34,185 bases of DNA, taken from contig AUXH01000154.1 in NCBI GenBank assembly GCA_000482145.1, positions 1 through 34,185 of the forward strand. The letters run 5' to 3'. The position numbers and the translations under genes were made by a program. The notes under the pieces were generated by a model, which worked only from the letters and a program-made list of their open reading frames with translations, ran no database searches and was not told where the DNA came from. Every line of letters starts with the position of its first letter. The stretch's first letter is position 1. The DNA comes from Strigomonas culicis. Taxonomy: Eukaryota > Euglenozoa > Kinetoplastea > Trypanosomatida > Trypanosomatidae. Below are positions 27,805-34,185 of this stretch, in pieces.

Positions 27805-28023
27805 CCCGCAATGGTGTGGTGAGGGGGGACGCTGTCAGGCTGCATCTGTACATTTCGGTTCTTGTCTCGGCCATGTGTTGGTTTCGTATTGTTTACAGTC
27901 ATAAGCGAAAAGGAGCGGCACCCACGGCGGCGCGGAAGAAAGAAGAGGGGAGCGGCGCGCTTCTGTTGCTAGTTCGGGATTATGTCTCTTTTATCATTAT
28001 CTATGTTCGAATAATGTGCTCAT

Positions 28024-28081
28024 TCTCTCCTCTCTCTATTTCTCTTCTATTGTTTCATGTACACTTTATATCGTTATAAAG
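28024..28081 (+). promoter_or_regulatory. Candidate trans-splice acceptor for the DUF2804 gene; gap 27805-28249
   Basis: A C/T tract (28024-28055) is followed by AG 28080-28081, giving a leader of about 168 nt. A second, T-rich tract (about 28174-28236) lies just before ATG 28250, with no AG between them. The first AG after it (28285-28286) is inside the coding region. Nothing else is recognisable in the 445-bp gap. Confidence 0.4.
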
Positions 28082-28249
28082 GAGAAGTATCATTATTGCT
28101 TGACGGAGGCTGTTCTCACGTCTATTCTCCATTCAGTGTTGCTGAGGCAATAACAGCAACTTCATTAACTACTATTTTTTTTCTTTCGTTTTTTTTTCGT
28201 TCCTTTTTTTTGGTTTCACCCACTTTCTCCTCAAACGCTCCTTATCAAA

Positions 28250-29473
28250 ATGTACGCCATATGGTTGCACTATTATCTTGTTGTAGCGCTGGCGATTCTC
28301 CTACCCATCATATACGCCTTCCAAACCCTGTACAGGGTGGACAAGGAGGAGGACTGGCTGATAGAGCGCAGCGCGGTCATGCGGCAGTCGTTCTTTTCCG
28401 CCAGCCTCGAGAGCGCCGCGTCCTCGTACGACGCGGCTGCGGGGGAGTACGTGTGGGGCCGCACGACGGCGCCCGCCTTCGCGTCCGACCTGCACGCGCT
28501 GAACGCGGTGCAGCGCGCGACGCAGCTGAAGGAGCTCGTGTGGCTGAGCGTCACCGCGGGCGATTGGCTGGTCGGCTTCGCGGTGCTGCAGCTGCACTAC
28601 CAGTCGACGCTCGCCATGCATATCTACCGCCGCGGCCCGGCGGGGCTCAGCCTGGCCGGCCGCGTCGGCGGCCTCGCGCGCGGCGGCGGCGTGTGGCACG
28701 CGAACGCGACGGGCGCTATGGGTCCGACGGCGCGCGGCCACCGCGTCACGTTCCGGTCGCTGGCCGCGCCGGGGCACCGCCTGCTGCCCGCCGCGGCCGC
28801 CACCCTCACCTTCGCGGACGGCGAGGTCCGCTTCGACGTGCGCGTGTCGCTGCCCGCGCGCGGCCTGCGGCTGGCCGCGGCCGGCGCGGCGGCCGTCGCG
28901 TCCGGCATGACCGGCCTCGTCTTTCCGCTGGGCCCGCACCGCGCGGCGGTCGTGTACAAGGCGGCGGCGGCGCCGCTCACCGCCCCGCTGACGCTGCGCT
29001 ACAGCGCCGACGGCGCGCCGGAGGAGGAGGTGCGGCTGGCGGAGGGGCTGCTCGCGATGGACTACACGCGGGGGCTGCTGCGGCGCCACACCCGGCGGCG
29101 CTGGGGGTGCGTGAGCGCCCCGTCCGGCGTCGGCCTGCACCTCTCGCAGGGCGCCTACGACGTGGACGGCGTCAGCATGGAGAACGCGCTCTTCCGCCGC
29201 GGGCGGGCGCCGCGCTTCCTGCAGCGCGCGGTGCACATGATGCCGCTCGTGCCCGCGGGCGGGCGGGACCGCTGGGCGATGCGCAGCGAGGAGCTGAACC
29301 TGACCTTCACCAGCGCGGGCGGCTACGGCGGGCGGACGCAGCTCGGCATCGTGGACATCCACATGGACCACCGCTGGGGGACGTACAGCGGCACCGTGCG
29401 CGCGGGAGTCAACGAGACGTACGAGCTGCACGACGTCCCGGGTGTGTTTGAGGACCAGGCGGCGCTGTGGTAG
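28250..29473 (+). CDS. DUF2804-family protein with N-terminal membrane anchor
   Basis: A 407-residue protein resembling the DUF2804 family. The typical segments are present: MDYTRGLLRRHTRRRWGC (270-287), a glycine-rich strand with SQGAYDVDGVSMENALF, and the C-terminal beta-rich region with MRSEELNLTFTSAGGYGG and THWG-like HRWGTYSGTVRAG. Family members are thought to be beta-barrel proteins distantly related to lipocalin-like and carotenoid-hydratase folds, but no activity is established. Residues 5-24 form a clear hydrophobic span (WLHYYLVVALAILLPIIYAF), followed by charged residues, suggesting a type II anchor or uncleaved signal. N-glycosylation sequons occur (NAT near 159, NLT near 349, NET near 386). 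The start ATG is in doubt because of the splice-site layout. Confidence 0.75.
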   Translation: MYAIWLHYYLVVALAILLPIIYAFQTLYRVDKEEDWLIERSAVMRQSFFSASLESAASSYDAAAGEYVWGRTTAPAFASDLHALNAVQRATQLKELVWLSVTAGDWLVGFAVLQLHYQSTLAMHIYRRGPAGLSLAGRVGGLARGGGVWHANATGAMGPTARGHRVTFRSLAAPGHRLLPAAAATLTFADGEVRFDVRVSLPARGLRLAAAGAAAVASGMTGLVFPLGPHRAAVVYKAAAAPLTAPLTLRYSADGAPEEEVRLAEGLLAMDYTRGLLRRHTRRRWGCVSAPSGVGLHLSQGAYDVDGVSMENALFRRGRAPRFLQRAVHMMPLVPAGGRDRWAMRSEELNLTFTSAGGYGGRTQLGIVDIHMDHRWGTYSGTVRAGVNETYELHDVPGVFEDQAALW

Positions 29474-29699
29474 TCGACACGCGCCACGGGTACGCGCAGA
29501 GCGGGGCGATCACAGTTTACCAACCACTGTATGAGCAGCCGATGTGAGCGAGCTGCATGTCTTAACTACTTTGTAACTTCAGTTGCCAGCTTAAAAATGA
29601 AAATAAATAAAGAGTTTCTTTTTTCCATGTATTTCGTTCATTTCTTTTTTCTTCATTGGTCTTTGCATCTTTGCAGTTATGATTAATGGTCGATACGCT

Positions 29700-29736
29700 T
29701 TCCCTCTCTCCTGTGTTCTGGTCTCCGTCCGCCTAG
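29700..29736 (+). promoter_or_regulatory. Candidate trans-splice acceptor for the coiled-coil gene; gap 29474-29781
   Basis: A C/T tract (29700-29734) ends in CCTAG (AG 29735-29736), leaving a leader of about 45 nt. A later AG (29775-29776) lies 5 nt before ATG 29782. The 308-bp gap holds otherwise only A/T-rich presumed UTR. Confidence 0.5.
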
Positions 29737-29776
29737 CTCGCCACCCTTTATTCACCCTATTACCATACCTCGTTAG

Positions 29777-29785
29777 ATGACATGA
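29777..29785 (+). other. Two-codon upstream ORF overlapping the main start
   Basis: ATG ACA TGA at 29777-29785 begins 5 nt before the main ATG (29782), and its stop overlaps that ATG in the arrangement ATGA. It would be present in mRNAs spliced at either 29736 or 29776. It could reduce translation or force re-initiation. Confidence 0.5.
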
Positions 29786-30978
29786 GCCAGCGGGGCGACG
29801 ACGCGGCGACCCGTCCGGCGCGCGCGAGCCCGGCGCCCGGCAGCGACCCGGACCCGGACGAGGTGGTGTGTCTGCGCGACCACGTGGCGGCGCTGCAGCG
29901 CGAGAACGACCAGTGGCGGCGCCACTTCGCGCAGCTGCGGGCGGAGGTGACGCGCGAGCACGCGGTGCTGCAGGAGCTCGCGGCGGTGGAGCAGCAGCAC
30001 CAGCGCGTGTTGCGGGCGAAGGGCCAGCAAGACCGGCGCCTCCGCGCCTTGGAGGCGGAGTGCGGCGAGCTGCGCGGGTGCGTCCGGTCCCTCCGCCAGA
30101 CGCTCGCGCGCACAGAGCGCTCCGTCCGCAAGGACGCGCTGGAGCGGGAGGCGGGCGCGGCCAGCCAGGCGCGCGCCCTCGTGTCCGCGCAGTGGGAGTG
30201 CCAGACGCTGCGCCACGCCCTGGAGAGGGAGCGGCGGCAGCGCGCCGCGGCCGAGGCGGGGGCATCGGCCAGCAGCGCGGAGCTGCAGCTCTGCCAGGAC
30301 ATGTCGGCGCACATGGAGCGGCTCTATCGGAAGGACACGACCTATCTCCGGCGGCAGAACAGCAAGCTCATCGAGACGGTGAGCCTCCCCCTTACGCATC
30401 CGTGCGACTTTGGCTCTCACGGCCCGGCGGCGCCGCCGCTGCTACAGCAGCGGGAGGGCGGCCCCGCGCTGGAGGGGGCCGCGGACTGCGAGCGCGCGCT
30501 CGCCGGGATCAAGGCAGTGGTGGAGGAGGTGCTCGCCGCGCTCGTCCGCTGGACCCGCCACGCGGGGCCGTCGCAGGAGGCGCTCGCCGCCGTCTGGCGC
30601 AGCGCCGCGTGCGACGGCGCGGCCGAGGACGCGCTGCGGCTGCCGCGCCTCCCGGCCGCGGTGCCATCAGCGCACGAGACGGTGGACGACATCGTTGCCT
30701 ATCTCGGCGGCATCCGCTACGTGGGCGCGCTGTTTGCGGAGGCATCGCTCGCGCCGGAGGCGCCGGCGGGGGCGAACGCGACGCTGATGGCGTCCGCGGT
30801 TCGCGCCGGCGCGGACCCCACCGCGCGGAGCCCGCAGTCGCCCGGCGACGGCCTGCGCGCGGCCGTGCAGAGCTGGTCCGACCCCCCGTCCGCGTCAGGG
30901 ACGCCGTCGCGGGCCGCAGCCGCGAGCGGCCTCGAGCGGTCGATCCGCAGCGCGGAGGTGCGCCTGGAGTACGAGTAG
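29782..30978 (+). CDS. Coiled-coil hypothetical protein
   Basis: A 398-residue protein that I do not recognise. Residues about 25-200 are a near-continuous Glu/Arg/Gln/Leu-rich coiled coil, including LRDHVAALQRENDQWRRHFA and LRHALERERRQRAAAEAGAS. After a short break (about 200-222) with LPLTHPCDFG, a second helical domain follows (about 230-325), containing VVEEVLAALVRWTRHAG and HETVDDIVAYLGGIRYVG. The C-terminal 70 residues are Ser/Pro/Ala-rich and probably disordered. No membrane span or signal is present. Such proteins in trypanosomatids are often cytoskeletal or basal-body/flagellar components, but nothing here proves that. ATG 29782 is the first ATG in frame after the acceptor; a two-codon upstream ORF overlaps it. 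Confidence 0.75.
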   Translation: MSQRGDDAATRPARASPAPGSDPDPDEVVCLRDHVAALQRENDQWRRHFAQLRAEVTREHAVLQELAAVEQQHQRVLRAKGQQDRRLRALEAECGELRGCVRSLRQTLARTERSVRKDALEREAGAASQARALVSAQWECQTLRHALERERRQRAAAEAGASASSAELQLCQDMSAHMERLYRKDTTYLRRQNSKLIETVSLPLTHPCDFGSHGPAAPPLLQQREGGPALEGAADCERALAGIKAVVEEVLAALVRWTRHAGPSQEALAAVWRSAACDGAAEDALRLPRLPAAVPSAHETVDDIVAYLGGIRYVGALFAEASLAPEAPAGANATLMASAVRAGADPTARSPQSPGDGLRAAVQSWSDPPSASGTPSRAAAASGLERSIRSAEVRLEYE

Positions 30979-31185
30979 CACTGGGCGACGCATGCACGGA
31001 AGGGATTCCATTTGTATTGTATCATTCTGTACGGACGTCACACATGTTCTGTGTTGTGCCTTTTATCATCGTCACTTTTTTTTTTGTTGTGTGTGTGTAT
31101 GTATGTGTGTTATCAGCTCATGTATAGCAGCTGAAAGCTTCACCGTCTGTTAGGCTGTCTCGTACCGCACTTTTCTCAGAGCATG

Positions 31186-31229
31186 CCTTTTTTCCTCCCT
31201 TTCCTCCTGTCTTAATGGTACGCGTACAG
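31186..31229 (+). promoter_or_regulatory. Candidate trans-splice acceptor for the cold-shock-domain gene
   Basis: A C/T tract (31186-31213) is followed by AG 31228-31229, leaving a leader of about 32 nt. An out-of-frame ATG at 31215 lies before the AG and would be removed. The 283-bp gap also has a T-run and a GTGT/GTAT run (about 31087-31110). Confidence 0.5.
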
Positions 31230-31261
31230 TTCATAGCTAACCACATAAAGAGAAGAGCGCC

Positions 31262-32293
31262 ATGCTGCGGACACGAATGAACTTGCTGATCAGCAGCCGG
31301 CTGTGGCTGCAACATAGACTTCAGGGCACTGTGACCGCGTTCAAGCACCGACGCGGCTACGGCTTCTTGCTCGCCGAAGGCGTCCTGGGCGGCGGCGGCC
31401 GCCGCGGCAACGAGCTTCCCGGTGGGGACGCCGCCGCGCCGGCGTTAGAAGGTATAGGAAGTGAGTATTTTTTTCCACGCCACTCCTTGAACGGCGGCTT
31501 CTACGTGACCGAGGGCGAACGGGTCTCCTTCGAGATCTCGCCCCGCGCGGCGAGCGGCGCGTACCGCGTCGTCAGCCAGAAGTCGCAGGACAAGGCGCTG
31601 AAGGCGCAGGAGCAGTTCCACGTGGCGGTCAACATCAAGCTGTACGACTCCGTCCAGAAGACGGAGACGCCCATCACGCCGGTGATGCTGCGCGGCAAGG
31701 TGACCGCGTGGGACGCGGTGGAGGGCACCGGCGAGGTGGCGGAGCTCGACACGCAGGGGCGGTTCCACGCGGACGGCCCGCGCTTTGCGCTGCACCTGGA
31801 GGACCTGGACCTCGCGGCGGGCGTCGAGCTCTACGCGGGCCGCTACGTGCGCTTCTGCACCAGCGGCGCGCCGGAGGACGGCGTGCTGGTCGCACAGCGC
31901 GTCATCGTGGACAAGGCTGCGGAGGCGCGGCACGCCGCCTACGGCCGGCCGCTCGCGCCGGCCGGCGCCGCGCCCGGCACCGTCACGGACAAGACGCGCT
32001 TCTTCGGCACGGTGCGCGAGCTGAGCGGCAACTTCGGCTTCATCCTGGACGACCTCAGCGGCGACTCCATCTTCTTCCACATGAGCAACGCAAAGGGCGG
32101 CGTCGCCTCCGGCGACAAGGTGTCCTACCTGCTGCGCGAGATGGTGGTCGGCAAGCACTCGGGGAAGAAGGCGTGCTTCCACGTCCGTCGCGTGAGCGCG
32201 GCGGAGGCGGCGAAGGAGGCGGCGGCGCCGGCGGCGGCGGCGGCGGCGGCCGGCGCGCAGGACGAGGAGGATGACTTTGATCTTTTAGACTAA
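31262..32293 (+). CDS. Multi-cold-shock-domain RNA-binding protein, probably mitochondrial
   Basis: A 343-residue protein built from cold-shock (OB-fold) domains that bind single-stranded RNA or DNA. The first (about 20-95) has an RNP1-like RGYGFL and an RNP2-like EYFFPRHSL, separated by a glycine-rich insert of about 30 residues. The third (about 247-300) is the most canonical: FFGTVRELSGNFGFILDDLS with RNP2-like SIFFHMS. The middle segment (about 140-225, starting LRGKVTAWD) looks like a degenerate copy lacking the aromatic RNA-contact residues. Residues 1-20 (MLRTRMNLLISSRLWLQHRL) are basic, Arg/Leu/Ser-rich and free of acidic residues, as in mitochondrial presequences. The end is an alanine run and an acidic tail (QDEEDDFDLLD). 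Kinetoplastids use OB-fold and cold-shock proteins in mitochondrial RNA editing and stability, so a role there is plausible but unproven. Confidence 0.8.
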   Translation: MLRTRMNLLISSRLWLQHRLQGTVTAFKHRRGYGFLLAEGVLGGGGRRGNELPGGDAAAPALEGIGSEYFFPRHSLNGGFYVTEGERVSFEISPRAASGAYRVVSQKSQDKALKAQEQFHVAVNIKLYDSVQKTETPITPVMLRGKVTAWDAVEGTGEVAELDTQGRFHADGPRFALHLEDLDLAAGVELYAGRYVRFCTSGAPEDGVLVAQRVIVDKAAEARHAAYGRPLAPAGAAPGTVTDKTRFFGTVRELSGNFGFILDDLSGDSIFFHMSNAKGGVASGDKVSYLLREMVVGKHSGKKACFHVRRVSAAEAAKEAAAPAAAAAAAGAQDEEDDFDLLD

Positions 32294-32570
32294 CCAGACG
32301 GGCAGACGTGTCATAAACTGGAGGGGGGTGAGGCGGGTGCGGTGCCGTCTGCCTCTCTTCCTATTCACAATTATACGAACATAGACGAGACCCTTCTATG
32401 ACGCTCCGTTCCAACGGCGGGATGAACACAAGTACCATCAACACAGCGACGTGAAGGAGCAGAAATGTTTCACCTGTTGTAGGCTTTCTGCGGCGCTGCT
32501 TCAAACGTAGTGCAGTACTGAGCCACTAAGAGTAACAATAGTATTCTCTACTCTCTTTCCTCTACACTGC

Positions 32571-32596
32571 TTTCTTTTTCGTTGTCTTTTTTCTAG
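32571..32596 (+). promoter_or_regulatory. Trans-splice acceptor for the 32616 gene; gap 32294-32615
   Basis: A T-rich tract (32571-32593) ends in CTAG (AG 32595-32596), leaving a 19-nt leader before ATG 32616. An additional C/T tract runs from about 32545. No other feature is seen in the 322-bp gap. Confidence 0.65.
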
Positions 32597-32615
32597 TAGG
32601 GCTTTCTTTTCGGCC

Positions 32616-33419
32616 ATGTTTGTGTTTTCACAACGCAATAGTTTGTTTTTAAGCTCACGCGGGTGTGTCTCCGCCGCCGTGCGCACGGCCCGGCGCTACG
32701 CGGCCGGCCGCGCGGCGCCCGCCGTGGAGGAGGCGGCGAGTGAGGCGCGGCGCCGCGAGCGGGCCGCGCAGATCCGCCGGCGCGAGGACCTGATGCGCTG
32801 GCTGCGCTGCCTCGTGGTGCCCGGCTTCACCGTCTACGGGCTCGTCGTGCTGCGGCCGACGGAGGGCCACTTCCTGCGCTACCTCGCGGAGCGGCGGCAC
32901 ACGGACCCCTCCTTCAACCAGCTCTTCCCGCCGCTCGTGCGGGCGGCCGCGGACGACGCGCCGGCCGCGCCGGGGCCGCTGCCGCCCTGCAGCGCGCAGG
33001 ACCGCGCGTGGCTTCGCAAGCGCTTCCGCGCGACGGACGGCGACGACGAGGCGCGCGTGCTGAAGCGGCGGCTGCTCTTCGCGCGGGAGAAGCAGTTCGC
33101 CGGCGCCATCGACATGGAGGGCGTCGTGGAGTCCATCGTGCCGGTCGACCAGCACCTGGAGGAGCTCGAGCTTAGCGCGCGGCACCCGCCAATGCACCTC
33201 CTCGGCGCGCAGCTCGACGCCATCGCGACCGCCTCGCGCGCGCACCACGCCGCGTGCGCGTCCGGCAAGCCGTCGGCGGCACCGCCCATCGAGATCGACT
33301 TTGAGGACCACCGGCTCTTCGCGACCGCCTCGGTGGTGCTGCGTGACGCAAACGGGGGCGAGTTGCATCATATGAAGTTTGTGGGCGTGTGTGGCATGAT
33401 GTGGAAGCAACTGGTGTAG
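32616..33419 (+). CDS. Hypothetical protein, probable mitochondrial single-span membrane protein
   Basis: A 267-residue protein that I do not recognise. The N-terminus (MFVFSQRNSLFLSSRG and on to about residue 34) is rich in Ser, Arg and Ala with no acidic residue, typical of a mitochondrial presequence. A basic helix (45-61) leads into a hydrophobic stretch at 62-79 (WLRCLVVPGFTVYGLVVL), likely one membrane span. The rest (about 80-267) is soluble and mixed helical/strand, ending FVGVCGMMWKQLV. It has no obvious cofactor motif. The pattern resembles accessory subunits of inner-membrane complexes or import components in trypanosomatids, but this is inference. The start is the first ATG after a good splice acceptor. 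Confidence 0.78.
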   Translation: MFVFSQRNSLFLSSRGCVSAAVRTARRYAAGRAAPAVEEAASEARRRERAAQIRRREDLMRWLRCLVVPGFTVYGLVVLRPTEGHFLRYLAERRHTDPSFNQLFPPLVRAAADDAPAAPGPLPPCSAQDRAWLRKRFRATDGDDEARVLKRRLLFAREKQFAGAIDMEGVVESIVPVDQHLEELELSARHPPMHLLGAQLDAIATASRAHHAACASGKPSAAPPIEIDFEDHRLFATASVVLRDANGGELHHMKFVGVCGMMWKQLV

Positions 33420-33741
33420 CGAGCGCCCGCAGGACGCGCCAACAGTGACGATGGCCCCACAGCGCTATTACTACGACAAGAGCGGAGATAGAGGGCAACG
33501 CACTAGCAATCTTTACAGCATTAATTACTCTCCTTCCATCAAATAATTCCTTTTGTTTTTCTCCCCCTTTTCAACTGTGCGGTTCGCGGCGACGATATGC
33601 CAACAAAATGGAGAGCGCGTAACGGCGTTTTTTTTTCTTTTTGTCTCATTTTCTCTCTCTCTCTCTCTTTTCTCTTTTTTTTTCCTTTCCACGTTTCTCT
33701 TTGTACCCCACATACTCTGCATCTGCATCTGCATCTTATCC

Positions 33742-33807
33742 ACTGCTTTCATTTCTCTTTCACCGTTCTTATCCTTTTCACATTTTCTCCTTTCTTCCAC
33801 ATTAAAG
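33742..33807 (+). promoter_or_regulatory. Candidate trans-splice acceptor for Hsp70; gap 33420-33910
   Basis: A long C/T tract (33742-33800) ends in TTAAAG (AG 33806-33807), giving a leader of about 103 nt with no upstream ATG. Another extensive tract (about 33626-33700) lies further upstream, and a (TCTGCA)3 run sits at 33716-33733. No other gene is seen in the 491-bp gap. Confidence 0.55.
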
Positions 33808-33860
33808 ATCATCAAGAAAGTCAAAAAACTCTAATCTAACCTCCTTTTATAAACTTTTTC

Positions 33861-33878
33861 ATTATTATTATTATTATT
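33861..33878 (+). repeat. (ATT)6 repeat in the Hsp70 5' leader
   Basis: Six perfect ATT units lie 32 nt before the Hsp70 start codon, inside the presumed 5' UTR. The leader is A/U-rich overall and would be weakly structured. Confidence 0.85.
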
Positions 33879-33910
33879 GTATTATTCAATACTACTTGAA
33901 TTGATACATC

Positions 33911-34185
33911 ATGGCCTACGAAGGTGCTATTGGTATTGATCTGGGCACGACCTACTCCTGCGTGGGTGTGTGGCAGAACGAGCGCGTGGAGATCATCGCG
34001 AACGACCAGGGTAACCGCACGACCCCCTCCTACGTCGCCTTCACCGACTCGGAGCGTCTGATCGGCGATGCCGCCAAGAACCAGGTCGCCATGAACCCCC
34101 ACAACACCGTCTTCGACGCCAAGCGCCTGATCGGCCGCAAGTTCAAGGACTCCGAGGTGCAGAGCGACATGAAGCACTGGCCCTT
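33911..34185 (+). CDS. HSP70: Cytosolic heat-shock protein 70, N-terminus (3' partial)
   Basis: Ninety-one complete codons plus two bases run to the window end. The protein starts [20 protein letters not shown], the phosphate-binding motif at the start of the Hsp70 ATPase domain, and continues with [20 protein letters not shown] and [12 protein letters not shown]. These match the highly conserved cytosolic Hsp70 of trypanosomatids nearly residue for residue. There is no signal peptide or presequence, so it is neither BiP nor mtHsp70. It folds and protects proteins with ATP and J-protein partners. In related species this gene is usually a tandem array, so this may be the first copy. The remaining ~560 residues, including any EEVD tail, lie outside the window. 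Confidence 0.95.
   Translation, partial: MAYEGAIGIDLGTTYSCVGVWQNERVEIIANDQGNRTTPSYVAFTDSERLIGDAAKNQVAMNPHNTVFDAKRLIGRKFKDSEVQSDMKHWP

Noticed and set aside
28057..29451. Alternative + frame of about 464 codons overlapping the DUF2804 gene
   Set aside because: Its translation is Arg/Ala/Gly low complexity in the wrong frame. The overlapping frame from 28250 has the membrane anchor and family motifs.
33525..33824. Minus-strand Lys/Glu/Arg-rich ORF of 99 codons
   Set aside because: It is the complement of T/C-rich splice tracts upstream of Hsp70, not a gene.
33836..34177. Minus-strand ORF of 113 codons at the window end
   Set aside because: It is antisense to the unmistakable Hsp70 N-terminus on the + strand.

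Overview
This window is nuclear DNA from a kinetoplastid flagellate, almost certainly a trypanosomatid. Every convincing gene lies on the + strand. The genes show no introns, follow one another head to tail, and are separated by roughly 280-535 bp of A/T-rich spacer. Most spacers carry a long polypyrimidine tract followed by an AG a short way before the next ATG, which is the signature of spliced-leader trans-splicing within one polycistronic transcription unit. Coding regions strongly prefer G/C-ending codons, and this creates many long false ORFs on the opposite strand. No promoter, strand switch, tRNA, rRNA, transposon or CRISPR array was seen. The order glutamate dehydrogenase ... malate dehydrogenase ... 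atypical Hsp70 ... Hsp70 resembles, from memory, a segment of Leishmania chromosome 28 read in reverse. I cannot name the species.

Layout. 2-658: C-terminal half of an NADP-type glutamate dehydrogenase. 1194-2843: COG8, a subunit of the Golgi tethering complex. 3366-15914: a complete 4182-residue axonemal dynein heavy chain, more than a third of the window. 16369-16896: ribosomal protein eL14. 17181-17894: an acidic protein of unknown function. 18257-19225: cytosolic malate dehydrogenase. 19659-20960: an F-box/leucine-rich-like protein. 21457-22605: a RING-H2 protein with candidate SUMO-interaction motifs. 22961-24925: an atypical Hsp70 lacking EEVD.

25417-25932: a small basic unknown protein. 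26302-27804: a beta-lactamase/penicillin-binding-protein fold protein that has lost its catalytic residues. 28250-29473: a membrane-anchored DUF2804 protein. 29782-30978: a coiled-coil protein. 31262-32293: a protein with two or three cold-shock domains and a likely mitochondrial presequence. 32616-33419: a likely mitochondrial single-span membrane protein. 33911-34185: the first 91 codons of a conventional cytosolic Hsp70, cut off by the window end.

The genes do not form a functional operon. Neighbours serve metabolism, Golgi traffic, motility, translation, protein quality control and mitochondrial RNA or membrane biology, as expected where genes are co-transcribed and regulated after transcription. 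The most notable items are the catalytically dead beta-lactamase-fold protein, the RING protein with SIM-like motifs, the atypical Hsp70, and splice-acceptor layouts at three genes (malate dehydrogenase, pseudo-beta-lactamase, DUF2804) that could yield leaderless or N-terminally shortened products. I found no clear evidence of a wholly new multi-gene system.
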